Shown in pieces: positions 25,278-33,779 of a stretch of 64,000 bases of DNA. The first letter of the stretch is position 1, and each line of letters begins with the position of its first letter. This stretch comes from Pedobacter paludis. Lineage in GTDB: Bacteria; Bacteroidota; Bacteroidia; Sphingobacteriales; Sphingobacteriaceae. The stretch spans positions 372,001 through 436,000 of the forward strand of contig NZ_QGNY01000003.1 in NCBI RefSeq assembly GCF_003173575.1, read 5' to 3'. Both the position numbers and the translations under genes were made by a program. Under the pieces are notes generated by a model. That model saw only the letters and a list, made by a program, of their open reading frames with translations, was not told where the DNA came from and searched no databases.

Positions 25278-26309
25278 TTATATATCAATCATCAGTTCAC
25301 AAGTGTAATGAGTAGCCGAATTTACAACATTTAATTTATATCTATCTGGATAAACTAGCTGTAATCTGCGTTCTACATTGGTTAAACCAACTCCACCCTG
25401 TGCATCTTTATTATGCTGGCTTTTTTTATTGATTACGCTAAAATGCAAAATTTTCTGATTCGCAATAATATTTATTTTAACTGGTTCTGCAGGATCATTA
25501 ACAACACCATGCTTAAAAGCATTCTCAACAAACGAAATCAGCATCAACGGAACAATTTTCTGATTATCGATTTCGCCATTTAAGCTGAGCTCAATAAAAG
25601 CCCCATCCTTAAATCTTATCTTTTGCAACTCTATGTAGTTTGTTAAATAATCCACTTCCTTGCTTAATGCAACAGTTGGTGTATTGCTTTCATAAATCAT
25701 GTAACGCATAATTTCCGAAAGCTTCATAATGGCATCAGCTGTTTTATCTGATTTCTGATAAGCCAAAGAATAAATATTATTTAACGAGTTAAATAAAAAG
25801 TGTGGGTTTAACTGCGACTTTAAAAACTGCAGTTCCATTTCTCTACGCTCACTTTCTAAATTGCGCTGGATACGTTCGTTAGAAAACCAATCGATCGTGA
25901 ATTTTATAATGCAACTGCATATTAAGAAAAAACCTGCCGAAAATACGCTGTTAATTGCAAATTGATTAACCGTAAATTCATGCTCTTTCCCGTTCATGGT
26001 ATAGGTTAATAGTTCTGCTGGATTAAGGACAGCGATAACCGTTTTAATTAGCATACCACCAATAATGAGCAAGAAAAATGAGATTATAAATAACCAATAT
26101 TTTTTTCTTCTCTTAATCAAACTCGGAATTAAAAAAATATAATTGATATAAAACAACGATACATTTATCATACCCAGTACTCCAAAAGACAGGAAATAAT
26201 CTTTAAGTGTATGCTTGCCCTTTTCAAAGAAAACTGCAGCTGCGATAAATAACAATATCACCACCCAAAAAATGGTATGTAGTATTAATGGACCTTTACT
26301 TTTCTTCAT
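25278..26309 (-). CDS. LytS-type sensor histidine kinase
   Basis: A 343-residue inner-membrane kinase with four predicted membrane segments in the first 150 residues, a short coiled-coil, then the His_kinase domain with QLNPHFLFNSLNNIYSLAYQ as H-box and an ATPase part with FVENAFKHGV and GGVGLTNVERRL. The start at 26309 was chosen over an in-frame upstream ATG at 26345, because the membrane part starts right after MKKSKG. It has no periplasmic sensor domain, so sensing is probably within the membrane. It pairs with the LytTR regulator 59 bp downstream. Confidence 0.92.
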   Translation of the reverse strand: MKKSKGPLILHTIFWVVILLFIAAAVFFEKGKHTLKDYFLSFGVLGMINVSLFYINYIFLIPSLIKRRKKYWLFIISFFLLIIGGMLIKTVIAVLNPAELLTYTMNGKEHEFTVNQFAINSVFSAGFFLICSCIIKFTIDWFSNERIQRNLESERREMELQFLKSQLNPHFLFNSLNNIYSLAYQKSDKTADAIMKLSEIMRYMIYESNTPTVALSKEVDYLTNYIELQKIRFKDGAFIELSLNGEIDNQKIVPLMLISFVENAFKHGVVNDPAEPVKINIIANQKILHFSVINKKSQHNKDAQGGVGLTNVERRLQLVYPDRYKLNVVNSATHYTCELMIDI

Positions 26310-26395
26310 AATATATACTTGTGATTGCCAATTATGCAAGGCCATCGTTTAATGCATCCAAAATAAATAAACTTTTATGCATTAAATAACACAAT

Positions 26396-26426
26396 CTACC
26401 AACGGGCATTTTTTTTCTACCAACGG
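26396..26426 (+). promoter_or_regulatory. Candidate LytTR operator: direct repeat spaced 21 bp
   Basis: CTACCAACGG occurs at 26396-26405 and again at 26417-26426, start to start 21 bp, or two helical turns. The reverse complement (CCGTTGGT) fits eight of nine positions of the published LytTR consensus [TA][AC][CA]GTTN[AG][TG]. The site lies 87 bp upstream of the kinase gene and about 130 bp upstream of the small membrane protein that starts the ABC operon. A TATAAT-like stretch lies at 26493-26498. Confidence 0.65.
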
Positions 26427-26554
26427 CCCAATAGGCAAAATTTATCGACGAACGCCAAAAATGGCTGTTTATCTAGAATCTTAGACACTTGGTATAATAG
26501 ATTTTAGCAGCAACTTTTTCTTCAGTTCCTTTGAATCATCAAAACGAAACAACC

Positions 26555-26719
26555 ATGAAAAAGTTAGCAAACACCTCTCCATTTTTACTTTTATTATTAC
26601 CAGTATTTATGATGATCATATTAACGCTTACCGTTAATACCAATCAAAATGATAACGGCGAAATAGTTGTAAAACCAGCTAAAACATCTACTTCAATTGT
26701 TAAAGCCATTTTCAAATAA
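26555..26719 (+). CDS. Small single-pass membrane protein at the head of the ABC operon
   Basis: A 54-residue protein: MKKLANTS, then a hydrophobic stretch of about 21 residues (FLLLLLPVFMMIILTLTV), then a polar, lysine-containing tail. It may be an uncleaved membrane anchor or a short exported peptide. It begins at the ATG at 26555 (an in-frame ATG at 26531 is the alternative) and ends five bases before the ABC ATPase gene, so it is part of the operon. I know no family for it. Its position suggests a regulator or accessory of the transporter. Confidence 0.65.
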   Translation: MKKLANTSPFLLLLLPVFMMIILTLTVNTNQNDNGEIVVKPAKTSTSIVKAIFK

Positions 26720-26724
26720 GAACA

Positions 26725-27633
26725 ATGGGTAATTACGCAATCGAAACCGTTGGATTAAACTTCAACTTTGGCAATCAGGCCATTGTAAAAGATTTATCGC
26801 TTCAGGTACCAAAAGGCAGTATTTATGGCTTTTTAGGTCCGAATGGGGCAGGTAAAACCACCACAATAAAAATATTGCTTAATCTGCTAAAATCACCGGC
26901 CGATCAGGTTTTTATTTTTGGAAAGGAAATTAACCACAATCGTATTGCAACCCTAAAAAGAGTTGGTGCACTGGTAGAACAACCTGCTATTTATGGGCAC
27001 CTAACCGGTAAAGAAAACTTAATAAATCGCTGCCTTTTATTGGGCATCAAAAAAACTAAAGCTGACGAAATGTTAGCTTTAGTCGGCTTAACAGAAGCGG
27101 CGAACAAAAAATCCACAAAATATTCTCTGGGTATGAAACAACGTTTGGGCATTGCGCTGGCGCTGGTTTCAGATCCCGAATTGTTGCTCTTAGATGAACC
27201 CACCAATGGTTTAGATCCAAATGGGATTATCGAGGTTCGAAATCTAATGATCGAGCTTGCAACAAAACACAAAAAAACCATTCTGGTTTCCAGCCATTTA
27301 CTAGCCGAAATAGAACGAACAGCTACCCATGTTGGTATAATAAATAAAGGCAAGTTGTTATTTCAGGGCACCATAAACGAACTTCATTTATTAAGCAAAC
27401 CCATGCTAGAAATCGAAGTGAACAACATAAGCAATGCAACTGCTTTTTTAACACAGGCAGGTTATGAAATTTTAGAAACAACAGATAAAAAGATAACTGT
27501 TCCCTTTACCTCTCCGCAAGATAGCGGTGCTTTAAATACATTATTAGTACAGAACGGCTTTACTGTTAGCAGTCTGTATCTACAGAAAAAAGATCTAGAA
27601 AACCTATTCTTAGACATTACAAAAAACAACTAA
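26725..27633 (+). CDS. ABC transporter ATP-binding protein (BcrA/lantibiotic-immunity type)
   Basis: A 302-residue ATPase. Walker A is GPNGAGKTT, the signature reads YSLGMKQRLGIA, Walker B is LLLLDEPTNGLDP, and the switch His is in LVSSHLLAEIE. The extended C-terminal part (about 220-302) is typical of exporters that give resistance to peptide antibiotics or act in lipid/peptide efflux. It is two bases from the permease gene, and the LytTR two-component system on the other strand probably controls it. Confidence 0.93.
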   Translation: MGNYAIETVGLNFNFGNQAIVKDLSLQVPKGSIYGFLGPNGAGKTTTIKILLNLLKSPADQVFIFGKEINHNRIATLKRVGALVEQPAIYGHLTGKENLINRCLLLGIKKTKADEMLALVGLTEAANKKSTKYSLGMKQRLGIALALVSDPELLLLDEPTNGLDPNGIIEVRNLMIELATKHKKTILVSSHLLAEIERTATHVGIINKGKLLFQGTINELHLLSKPMLEIEVNNISNATAFLTQAGYEILETTDKKITVPFTSPQDSGALNTLLVQNGFTVSSLYLQKKDLENLFLDITKNN

Positions 27634-27634
27634 A

Positions 27635-28435
27635 ATGCGCTCCTTATACATTTCTCTAGTATCCGAATTTTACAAATCAAGAAAAACTCTTGCTTTTTGG
27701 GCAGCCATCATATTACCTTTTGTTATTTGCTCGTTAGTTGCATTTGGCTTTTATTCGGGTTCAGATAAAGTGCTAAACATGCATTATCCACCAATTATGT
27801 TGTGGTTCCGCTACCTTGGCGCAGCGCTTGGCGTTATGGGTGTTTTAATTTTGCCATTTTATGTAATTTTTATGGCCTTTTCGGTTAACAACATCGAGCA
27901 CAAAAACGACACCTGGAAAACCCTTTTTGCACAGCCATTAAACAAATTTTCTATCTATGCGGCAAAGTATCTGTATGCGGTAATTTTAATCTTCATCTGT
28001 CTTTTTCTATTCGCAGCGTTAACATTTGCCTTTGGCCATTTGCTTCAGGTTTTGGTACCCAAGTATAATTTTAACCAATACGATCCATCATTAATTCTTG
28101 TTAAATTTTATTCCAAGCTTTTTCTTGCCTCATTAGGAATTTTATCCATTCAGTTTATATTAAGCTTGCTTTGGGGCGATTTTTTAAAACCAATGGGAAT
28201 CGGTTTCATCGGCACCATAATGGGTATTATCACCGGAAATGTAGGTTGGAAATACGCTTATCTAATTCCTTACAGCCACCCCTCACTGGTTTTAAACAGC
28301 AGTGCATCTGCTAAAAAATTAACAAATCCGGCAGATTTTCCAATTTTTACGCAAGAAATTTATACCAGTTTAGTTTACGCTTTAGTACTATTCATTATTG
28401 GCTATTTCATTGTAACCAAAAAAAGTATAAAATAA
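27635..28435 (+). CDS. ABC-2 type permease
   Basis: A 266-residue inner-membrane protein with six hydrophobic segments (for example FWAAIILPFVICSLVAFGF near the start and LVYALVLFIIGYFIV at the end). Organisation and length match the BcrB/ABC-2_4 permeases that partner with the upstream ATPase. The substrate is unknown; the LytTR control and small leader protein suggest an envelope-active peptide. Confidence 0.9.
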   Translation: MRSLYISLVSEFYKSRKTLAFWAAIILPFVICSLVAFGFYSGSDKVLNMHYPPIMLWFRYLGAALGVMGVLILPFYVIFMAFSVNNIEHKNDTWKTLFAQPLNKFSIYAAKYLYAVILIFICLFLFAALTFAFGHLLQVLVPKYNFNQYDPSLILVKFYSKLFLASLGILSIQFILSLLWGDFLKPMGIGFIGTIMGIITGNVGWKYAYLIPYSHPSLVLNSSASAKKLTNPADFPIFTQEIYTSLVYALVLFIIGYFIVTKKSIK

Positions 28436-28503
28436 CCTTCATCTATTGTTAGAAAAGCAATACCTGCATTTCATTTTAAAGTTAGTCCTTCTTTACACTG
28501 TAA

Positions 28504-28590
28504 GTCCGCTCCATAAAAAATGGATTGCGGGCTTTCCGTTTCAATAAGGTTTATTTAACAAAAGGCTGTGCAATAAACTCATTGCGTTTC
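28504..28590 (+). repeat. Dispersed intergenic element, copy 3 of 4
   Basis: GTCCGCTCC...GGATTGCGGGCTTTCCGTTTCAATAAGGTTTA is followed by CTGTGCAATAAACTCATT. It matches the other copies in the CCG(C/T)TTC(A/G)AT...GGTTTA core and in the GTGCAATAA tail. The 273-bp gap 28436-28708 holds nothing else I recognise. Confidence 0.45.
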
Positions 28591-28708
28591 CGGCTAACCA
28601 CAAAAATAAATGCAAAAAAGCTTCATTGTAAAAATCTCATTGTAAACGTTTTTAAAACAAGTTAAACCGTATTTTTAGATAAAATCAAACCAACTTACAA
28701 CTAAGAAT

Positions 28709-30274
28709 ATGATTAAAAGATTTACAATAACTGCATTGGCTATCAGCTTCTGCCTTTCTGCTTACGCACAAGATACGCCCGATGCTTCGGTGGTACAAAA
28801 AATCAGAAAAGAAGGATTGGAAAATTCCAAAGCAATGAACATTGCTTTTAACTTAACTGATGTTACAGGCCCACGCTTATCAAACTCTCCAGGACTAAAG
28901 AGAGCACAAGATTGGGCTGTTAAACAACTTACAGATTGGGGATTAAAAAATGCACATTTAGAAGCTTGGGGGACTTTTGGAAAAGGCTGGCAAATAGATA
29001 AATATTATGCGGCAACCACACTTCCATACTATCATGCCATTATTGCTTCGCCCAAAGCATGGACACCGGGAACAAACGGACCAATTAAATCTGATGTAAT
29101 TTTAATTAAAGCAGATAGTGTTTCTGACTTGACCAAATACAAAGGAAAATTAGCTGGCAAAATAATTATGTTAGATCAAGGCACACCTCTTACTAGTGGC
29201 GTAAAACCAGATTTTTCTCGTTATGCCGATACAAGCTTAGCTCAAATGGCAGCCGCAAAACCTGGGGCACCTGGAAGGCAACGCCCAGCCGGCGGACCAA
29301 TGGCAGATAGAATGGCGCAGATGATGAAAATGCGTGAGGTTAGAGCTGCGATTAGTGCAATGTTAGTAGAAGAAAAAGTGGGCTTAATTTTAACGTACGC
29401 ACGTGGCGGACAGGGAACTTTCTTCACCAGCAATGGTGCCTCTTATGCAATGGATGCCAAGCCCGTATCACCAGAATTAGAAGTTTCTGCCGAAGACTTT
29501 TTGCACATTCAACGTTTACTTCGTGCGGGAAAAACCGTAGAAGTGGAAGCCGATATTAAGACATCATTTTATGACCAAGATCCACAAGGTTACAATGTTA
29601 TTGCTGAAATTCCAGGAACAGACAAAAAATTGAAGGATGAAGTGGTGATGATAGGTGGTCACTTCGATTCGTGGCATGCAGCAACAGGGGCTACAGATAA
29701 CGCCGCTGGTTCTACTGTTATGATGGAAGCCATGAGAATTTTGAAAGCTATAGATTTTAAACCAAAACGCACCATCCGCATTGCGCTTTGGAGTTCAGAA
29801 GAACAAGGTTTATTTGGGTCTCGAGGTTATGTTGCAAAACATTTTGGAGATCCTAAAACGATGGTGCTAACACCAGATCAGAAAAAAATATCGGCTTACT
29901 ATAATCTGGATAATGGAACAGGAAAAATTCGTGGGGTTTATTTGCAGGGCAATGAAGCAGCAGGTCCGATTTTCCAGAGCTGGTTAACGCCATTTAATGA
30001 TTTAGGTGCCGCAACAATTACCATAAACAATACAGGAGGCACCGATCACCAAGCTTTTGATGCTGTTGGCATTCCAGGCTTCCAGTTTATTCAAGATCCT
30101 GCAGATTACAATACACGTACGCACCACAGCAATATGGATACTTATGATAGGTTGGTGGAAGATGATTTAAAACAAGCTGCTACAATAATTGCATCTTTTG
30201 TTTACAATACATCGCAACGCGAAGCACAAATCCCAAGAAAGGAATTGCCGACACCACAACCCGCAAGACCATAA
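28709..30274 (+). CDS. M28 family zinc peptidase with PA domain, exported
   Basis: A 521-residue exported peptidase. The signal peptide ends near residue 20 (CLSAYAQ). A PA-type insertion covers about 120-270, including a proline/glycine-rich patch (PGAPGRQRPAGGP). The dinuclear zinc site residues are seen as GGHFDSW, ATDNAAGS, SSEEQGLFG, NLDNGTG and RTHHSNMD. It resembles aminopeptidases and carboxypeptidases that trim peptides outside the cytoplasm. Monocistronic, with a strong terminator at 30294-30323. Confidence 0.92.
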   Translation: MIKRFTITALAISFCLSAYAQDTPDASVVQKIRKEGLENSKAMNIAFNLTDVTGPRLSNSPGLKRAQDWAVKQLTDWGLKNAHLEAWGTFGKGWQIDKYYAATTLPYYHAIIASPKAWTPGTNGPIKSDVILIKADSVSDLTKYKGKLAGKIIMLDQGTPLTSGVKPDFSRYADTSLAQMAAAKPGAPGRQRPAGGPMADRMAQMMKMREVRAAISAMLVEEKVGLILTYARGGQGTFFTSNGASYAMDAKPVSPELEVSAEDFLHIQRLLRAGKTVEVEADIKTSFYDQDPQGYNVIAEIPGTDKKLKDEVVMIGGHFDSWHAATGATDNAAGSTVMMEAMRILKAIDFKPKRTIRIALWSSEEQGLFGSRGYVAKHFGDPKTMVLTPDQKKISAYYNLDNGTGKIRGVYLQGNEAAGPIFQSWLTPFNDLGAATITINNTGGTDHQAFDAVGIPGFQFIQDPADYNTRTHHSNMDTYDRLVEDDLKQAATIIASFVYNTSQREAQIPRKELPTPQPARP

Positions 30275-30293
30275 ACCATATCATTTAAAAACA

Positions 30294-30323
30294 AAAGCCT
30301 GCCATTAGATAGTGGCAGGCTTT
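30294..30323 (+). terminator. Intrinsic terminator after the M28 peptidase gene
   Basis: AAAGCCTGCCA (30294-30304) pairs with TGGCAGGCTTT (30313-30323) around an 8-base loop. It lies between convergent genes and may serve both. Confidence 0.8.
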
Positions 30324-30363
30324 ATTGCGGTTGAGAGATAGAGACGTTAAATACTAATATTTT

Positions 30364-30627
30364 TTAGAAGGACAATACTCTCTTTTTAAATGCCCAAACA
30401 ATTAATTGATACGAATTTTTAAGATCTAGCCTTTTCACCATATTTCTACGGTGGGTATTTACGGTATGTTCACTTATAAAAAGCATTTCACCAATTTCTT
30501 TACTATTGTAACCAAGCGATAGAAGCTTTACAATTTCTACCTCTCGCTCACTTATAGAATTTTGACTATCGCCAGCGAAAATATTGTGCATCTCTTTTAA
30601 CGATTTTGGATGTAAAGAATTCACCAT
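30364..30627 (-). CDS. LuxR-type helix-turn-helix protein without sensory domain
   Basis: An 87-residue protein that is little more than a GerE/LuxR DNA-binding domain: SISEREVEIVKLLSLGYNSK, then GEMLFISEHTVNTHRRNMVKRLDL. A 25-residue N-terminal piece precedes it. No receiver or ligand domain is present. It is divergent from the four-gene module beginning at 30854, which encodes another LuxR-type regulator, so it may act on the same promoters. A truncated remnant of a larger regulator is possible, but the domain itself is intact. Confidence 0.8.
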   Translation of the reverse strand: MVNSLHPKSLKEMHNIFAGDSQNSISEREVEIVKLLSLGYNSKEIGEMLFISEHTVNTHRRNMVKRLDLKNSYQLIVWAFKKRVLSF

Positions 30628-30853
30628 AACGAATCACTTCTCAATATTTTTATAATAGGATAGACAATTATTTTATGTAACCCATAGGTAGATGTGCCTC
30701 AGATTACAAATCAAAAGTAACAGCTAGCTTAATTAAAGTACAGCGCAAATTGCCTTAATTAAAAAGGTGTTTTTACGGTATTAAAAATAAACACTAACTA
30801 TTGCCAATACTTTAATTATTAACGAGTTTTATAAAAATTATCCCAAACAAATT

Positions 30854-31231
30854 ATGAACGATGACAAAAACACTGGAACTATTCCAGTAGAAGTAGCCAG
30901 ACAAATGGTTGATGCATACACTCAATACAGCAAAGAATGCCCGGCTGAGGCTTATACCAAAGCAGTTTGGTTTCCATTAGAACAAATAGAACGCATTTAC
31001 AATTCGCTCAAAGAAAGAAATTCAGATGGTTTAAGGGTTTACTTTGGGCAGTATACCAAAGAAGCTGCTGCAGGCTTGCCAGATTATTACATCGGAAGAA
31101 ATACAGTAATTTTTGTTCCAACTACAAAAGCCAAAGGCTATGGAGATCCAATTCATGATGATGATTTAGGCACAGACCCTGAAAATAAAGGCGAAATTTG
31201 TCCACAGGCATGTGATGGTACTGCTTTATAA
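30854..31231 (+). CDS. Conserved-looking hypothetical cytoplasmic protein
   Basis: A 125-residue soluble acidic protein that I cannot assign. It has no signal peptide or membrane segment. Notable parts are AVWFPLEQIERIYNSLKE, GLRVYFGQYTKE, and a C-terminal tail with two cysteines (GEICPQACDG). It ends two bases before a membrane protein gene, then come an overlapping histidine kinase and a response regulator, so it is the first gene of a four-gene unit. It may be a signalling input or effector of that unit; this is inference from position. Confidence 0.7.
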   Translation: MNDDKNTGTIPVEVARQMVDAYTQYSKECPAEAYTKAVWFPLEQIERIYNSLKERNSDGLRVYFGQYTKEAAAGLPDYYIGRNTVIFVPTTKAKGYGDPIHDDDLGTDPENKGEICPQACDGTAL

Positions 31232-31233
31232 AA

Positions 31234-31887
31234 ATGATTAAAATAATAACGCCTTCAAATACCGTAGAGCTAATCTGCTTAATTATAGCGATTTTTTGCT
31301 TAGCTAAAGACAAAAGTTTGTTTTGGAAAATTGCCATTATATACATGGCAATTACTTTTACAACCGAAACAGTAGCATCTATAATGAGTAAGATATTCCA
31401 TCAATATAATGTATGGCTATACAATCTTTATATTTTGGTTGAAGACAGCTTTGTTAGCTACGGTCTCTACAAATTTTTGAAGGAGTACACAAACCCCAAA
31501 CCGATTATTATAGTCGGTTCGGGGTTAATGTTTATATCCTATTGCTTCGACCTGTACAGCCATGGCATAGCAGAGCTGCACAACATAACCATAAATGTAT
31601 CTGCCATAATATTTGTTGTTTATGGTTTATATTATTTTCTGCTCCTTTTAAAAGACGACAATTTTATCAGGCTAAAGTTTCACCCTCAATTCTGGTGGGT
31701 AGTTGGTGTACTTTTCTACTATTTTGGTGGCACAATTATTAACTTATTTAACGAGGTATTGTTTGTTAAAGTAAGCACAAGTCATTATTTAAGATGGTAT
31801 ATTTACATCCTACTTAATCTACTTTTATATAGTTTTTGGTCATATTCCTTTATATGCAGAGCTCGACAACGCAGGTTACATCTTTAA
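31234..31887 (+). CDS. Multi-pass membrane protein of unknown function, putative sensor partner
   Basis: A 217-residue protein with about six to seven hydrophobic segments (AIYMAITFTTETVAS, IIIVGSGLMFISYCF, ISAIIFVVYGLYYFLLLL and WYIYILLNLLLYSFWSYSFI among them). It has no recognised catalytic motif. Its last 34 bases overlap the histidine kinase gene. Since that kinase has only one membrane segment and no sensor domain, this protein may provide the sensing function. I do not recognise a family. Confidence 0.75.
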   Translation: MIKIITPSNTVELICLIIAIFCLAKDKSLFWKIAIIYMAITFTTETVASIMSKIFHQYNVWLYNLYILVEDSFVSYGLYKFLKEYTNPKPIIIVGSGLMFISYCFDLYSHGIAELHNITINVSAIIFVVYGLYYFLLLLKDDNFIRLKFHPQFWWVVGVLFYYFGGTIINLFNEVLFVKVSTSHYLRWYIYILLNLLLYSFWSYSFICRARQRRLHL

Positions 31888-32645
31888 TTGTTTTAGCAAC
31901 ACTCATTTTTCTTTTAATGCCTGTATTTTTAATCATCTACATTAGGCTATACAATCAGCATAAGAAAAATCATGTTATCGAAAAACAAAACATGCAACAG
32001 AAATTTGATTCGGAGATTTTAAAAACCCTGGTCGAAGTGCAGGATCAAACCATGCAGAGTATTGCTACAGAATTACACGATAATGTTGGCCAGTTACTCA
32101 GCTTAACATCGCTCACCCTTAATTCCATCAACTTAACAGACCAAGAAAAGGCTGGAAAAAAAATAGAAAACTCACTTTCGCTTTTAAGTAAATCCATAAA
32201 AGAACTTAGAGAGCTGGCTAAATTACTCCATGGCGAACAAATTGTAGAACATGGAATTGGCCATGCCATTGATCAGGAAATAAGCTGGCTGAGTAAAACT
32301 GGCGCATACGAACTTAAAGTTTCTAATGATCTTTTTGATGTTCAGGTATCTTCACCGGATAAAGATTTGATTATTCTTAGATTACTTCAGGAAATTATAA
32401 ACAATATAATTAAACATGCCCAAGCCACAGTTATTCAAATAGATACTTATTTTAGTGATGAAAAGCTATTTCTGAAAGTTAAAGAAAATGGAATTGGCTT
32501 TGATTACGTTGAAACTAAGGCAAAAAAAACAGGTATGGGCTTAAATTCCATTCATAAAAGAATCGACATGATTAACGGGAAATTAGACTTAAATTCGTCA
32601 CCTCAAATCGGCACAACAATATTAATCGAAATCCCCTACCCATAA
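31854..32645 (+). CDS. Sensor histidine kinase, NarX-type (HisKA_3)
   Basis: A 263-residue kinase. One membrane segment spans about residues 10-31. The phospho-acceptor is His75 in ELHDNVGQLLSL. The ATPase domain shows NNIIKHAQA, GIGFDY and GMGLNSIHKRI. There is no PAS or periplasmic domain. I chose the ATG at 31854; an in-frame start at 31836 is also possible. It overlaps the upstream membrane protein gene and is followed two bases later by its response regulator. Confidence 0.92.
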   Translation: MQSSTTQVTSLIVLATLIFLLMPVFLIIYIRLYNQHKKNHVIEKQNMQQKFDSEILKTLVEVQDQTMQSIATELHDNVGQLLSLTSLTLNSINLTDQEKAGKKIENSLSLLSKSIKELRELAKLLHGEQIVEHGIGHAIDQEISWLSKTGAYELKVSNDLFDVQVSSPDKDLIILRLLQEIINNIIKHAQATVIQIDTYFSDEKLFLKVKENGIGFDYVETKAKKTGMGLNSIHKRIDMINGKLDLNSSPQIGTTILIEIPYP

Positions 32646-32647
32646 TT

Positions 32648-33289
32648 ATGCAGATGCCAACCATACCTATTGCAATTGTTGATGACCATACGCTTTTTCG
32701 TTCTGGATTAGCCAGTCTTTTAGAAGAATTTGACGAAATTGAAGTTATTTTCGAAGCCACCAATGGTGTTGATTTACAAAGCAAAATCACTAAAAATGCT
32801 GAAGTAAAAATTATCTTAATGGATATAAACATGCCCTTAATGGATGGTTACATGGCTACAAAATGGGTTAAAGACAATCACCCAAGCGTTCATGTGCTGG
32901 CATTAAGCATGTTCGAAGATGAAAAAGCAATTATCGGAATGCTCAAAGCAGGCGCCGTAGGTTACATGCTTAAAGAATCTACCCCTTCAGATTTGCTTAC
33001 CGCAATAAAAACAATAGTTGCCAAAGGTTTTTTTGTAAATGAAATGGTTTCGGGAAGGTTGCTTGTTGCACTTAAAGATGGAGACACCAAACCATTATTT
33101 ACGGCAAGAGAACTATCTTTTCTCCAATTTTGCAGCAGCGATTTAACATACAAAGAAATTGCAGATTTGATGAATGTAAGTCCAAGAACAGTCGATAACT
33201 ATCGCGAATCCCTTTTTGCAAAGCTTAATATAAAATCTAGAACCGGTCTTGTGGTTTACGGAATTAAGAACAATCTGATTACCATTTAA
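32648..33289 (+). CDS. NarL/LuxR-family response regulator
   Basis: A 213-residue regulator. The receiver has the acidic pair in IVDDHT and phospho-acceptor Asp59 (IILMDINMPL), with the conserved Lys in GYMLKES. The C-terminal LuxR helix-turn-helix reads LTYKEIADLMNVSPRTVDNY. It is the cognate partner of the kinase just upstream. Its targets may include its own promoter or the divergent HTH-only gene at 30364. Confidence 0.94.
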   Translation: MQMPTIPIAIVDDHTLFRSGLASLLEEFDEIEVIFEATNGVDLQSKITKNAEVKIILMDINMPLMDGYMATKWVKDNHPSVHVLALSMFEDEKAIIGMLKAGAVGYMLKESTPSDLLTAIKTIVAKGFFVNEMVSGRLLVALKDGDTKPLFTARELSFLQFCSSDLTYKEIADLMNVSPRTVDNYRESLFAKLNIKSRTGLVVYGIKNNLITI

Positions 33290-33332
33290 TTATTTCAATT
33301 TCTGCATAAAATAAATCAGAAAAAAATTGCAT

Positions 33333-33375
33333 AACTAATTAATTAGTTTTAACTTTAATTTAGGCAATAATTTTG
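33333..33375 (+). promoter_or_regulatory. Candidate operator and promoter of the BlaI/M56 operon
   Basis: AACTAATTAATTAGTT (33333-33348) is a perfect 16-bp palindrome. A perfect -7 box TAATTTTG lies at 33368-33375, 20 bp after the palindrome, so the palindrome covers the -33 region (…GTTTT). A BlaI-type repressor bound there would block initiation. The ATG of the BlaI gene is at 33402. Confidence 0.65.
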
Positions 33376-33401
33376 CCCTTATCCTTATTATTAAAGTTAT
33401 T

Positions 33402-33779
33402 ATGGAAATTAAAGATTTAACCAAAGCCGAAGAGCAGATTATGCAGGTGTTGTGGCAATTGGAAAAAGCATTTGTTAAAGATGTAATTGATGAATTACCC
33501 ATCCCAAAACCAGCTTACAACACAGTTTCAACCATTATCAGGATTCTAGAAACAAAAGGTTTTATTGGCCATGAGGCATTCGGTAAAGCCCATCAGTACT
33601 ATCCGTTAATCAGTAGAGAAGAATACAAGCGCCACGCCACAGAAAAGCTTTTAGGCAATTATTTTGAAAACTCTGTAGAAAGCATGTTTTCATTTTTTGT
33701 GAAAGAAGAAAAGCTTGATTTAAGCGATGTAGATGAAATCTTAAAAATGATTAACAAAATTAAACACAGACCAAGATGA
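33402..33779 (+). CDS. BlaI/MecI-family winged-helix repressor
   Basis: A 125-residue regulator. The winged helix covers residues 1-75 with LTKAEEQIMQVLWQLEKAFV and PAYNTVSTIIRILETKGFI, and a C-terminal dimerisation segment follows. In BlaI/MecI systems a membrane-bound M56 protease cleaves or inactivates the repressor upon a cell-wall signal. Here the gene overlaps the M56 gene by four bases, as expected. A perfect palindrome over the -33 box upstream suggests autoregulation. Confidence 0.95.
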   Translation: MEIKDLTKAEEQIMQVLWQLEKAFVKDVIDELPIPKPAYNTVSTIIRILETKGFIGHEAFGKAHQYYPLISREEYKRHATEKLLGNYFENSVESMFSFFVKEEKLDLSDVDEILKMINKIKHRPR

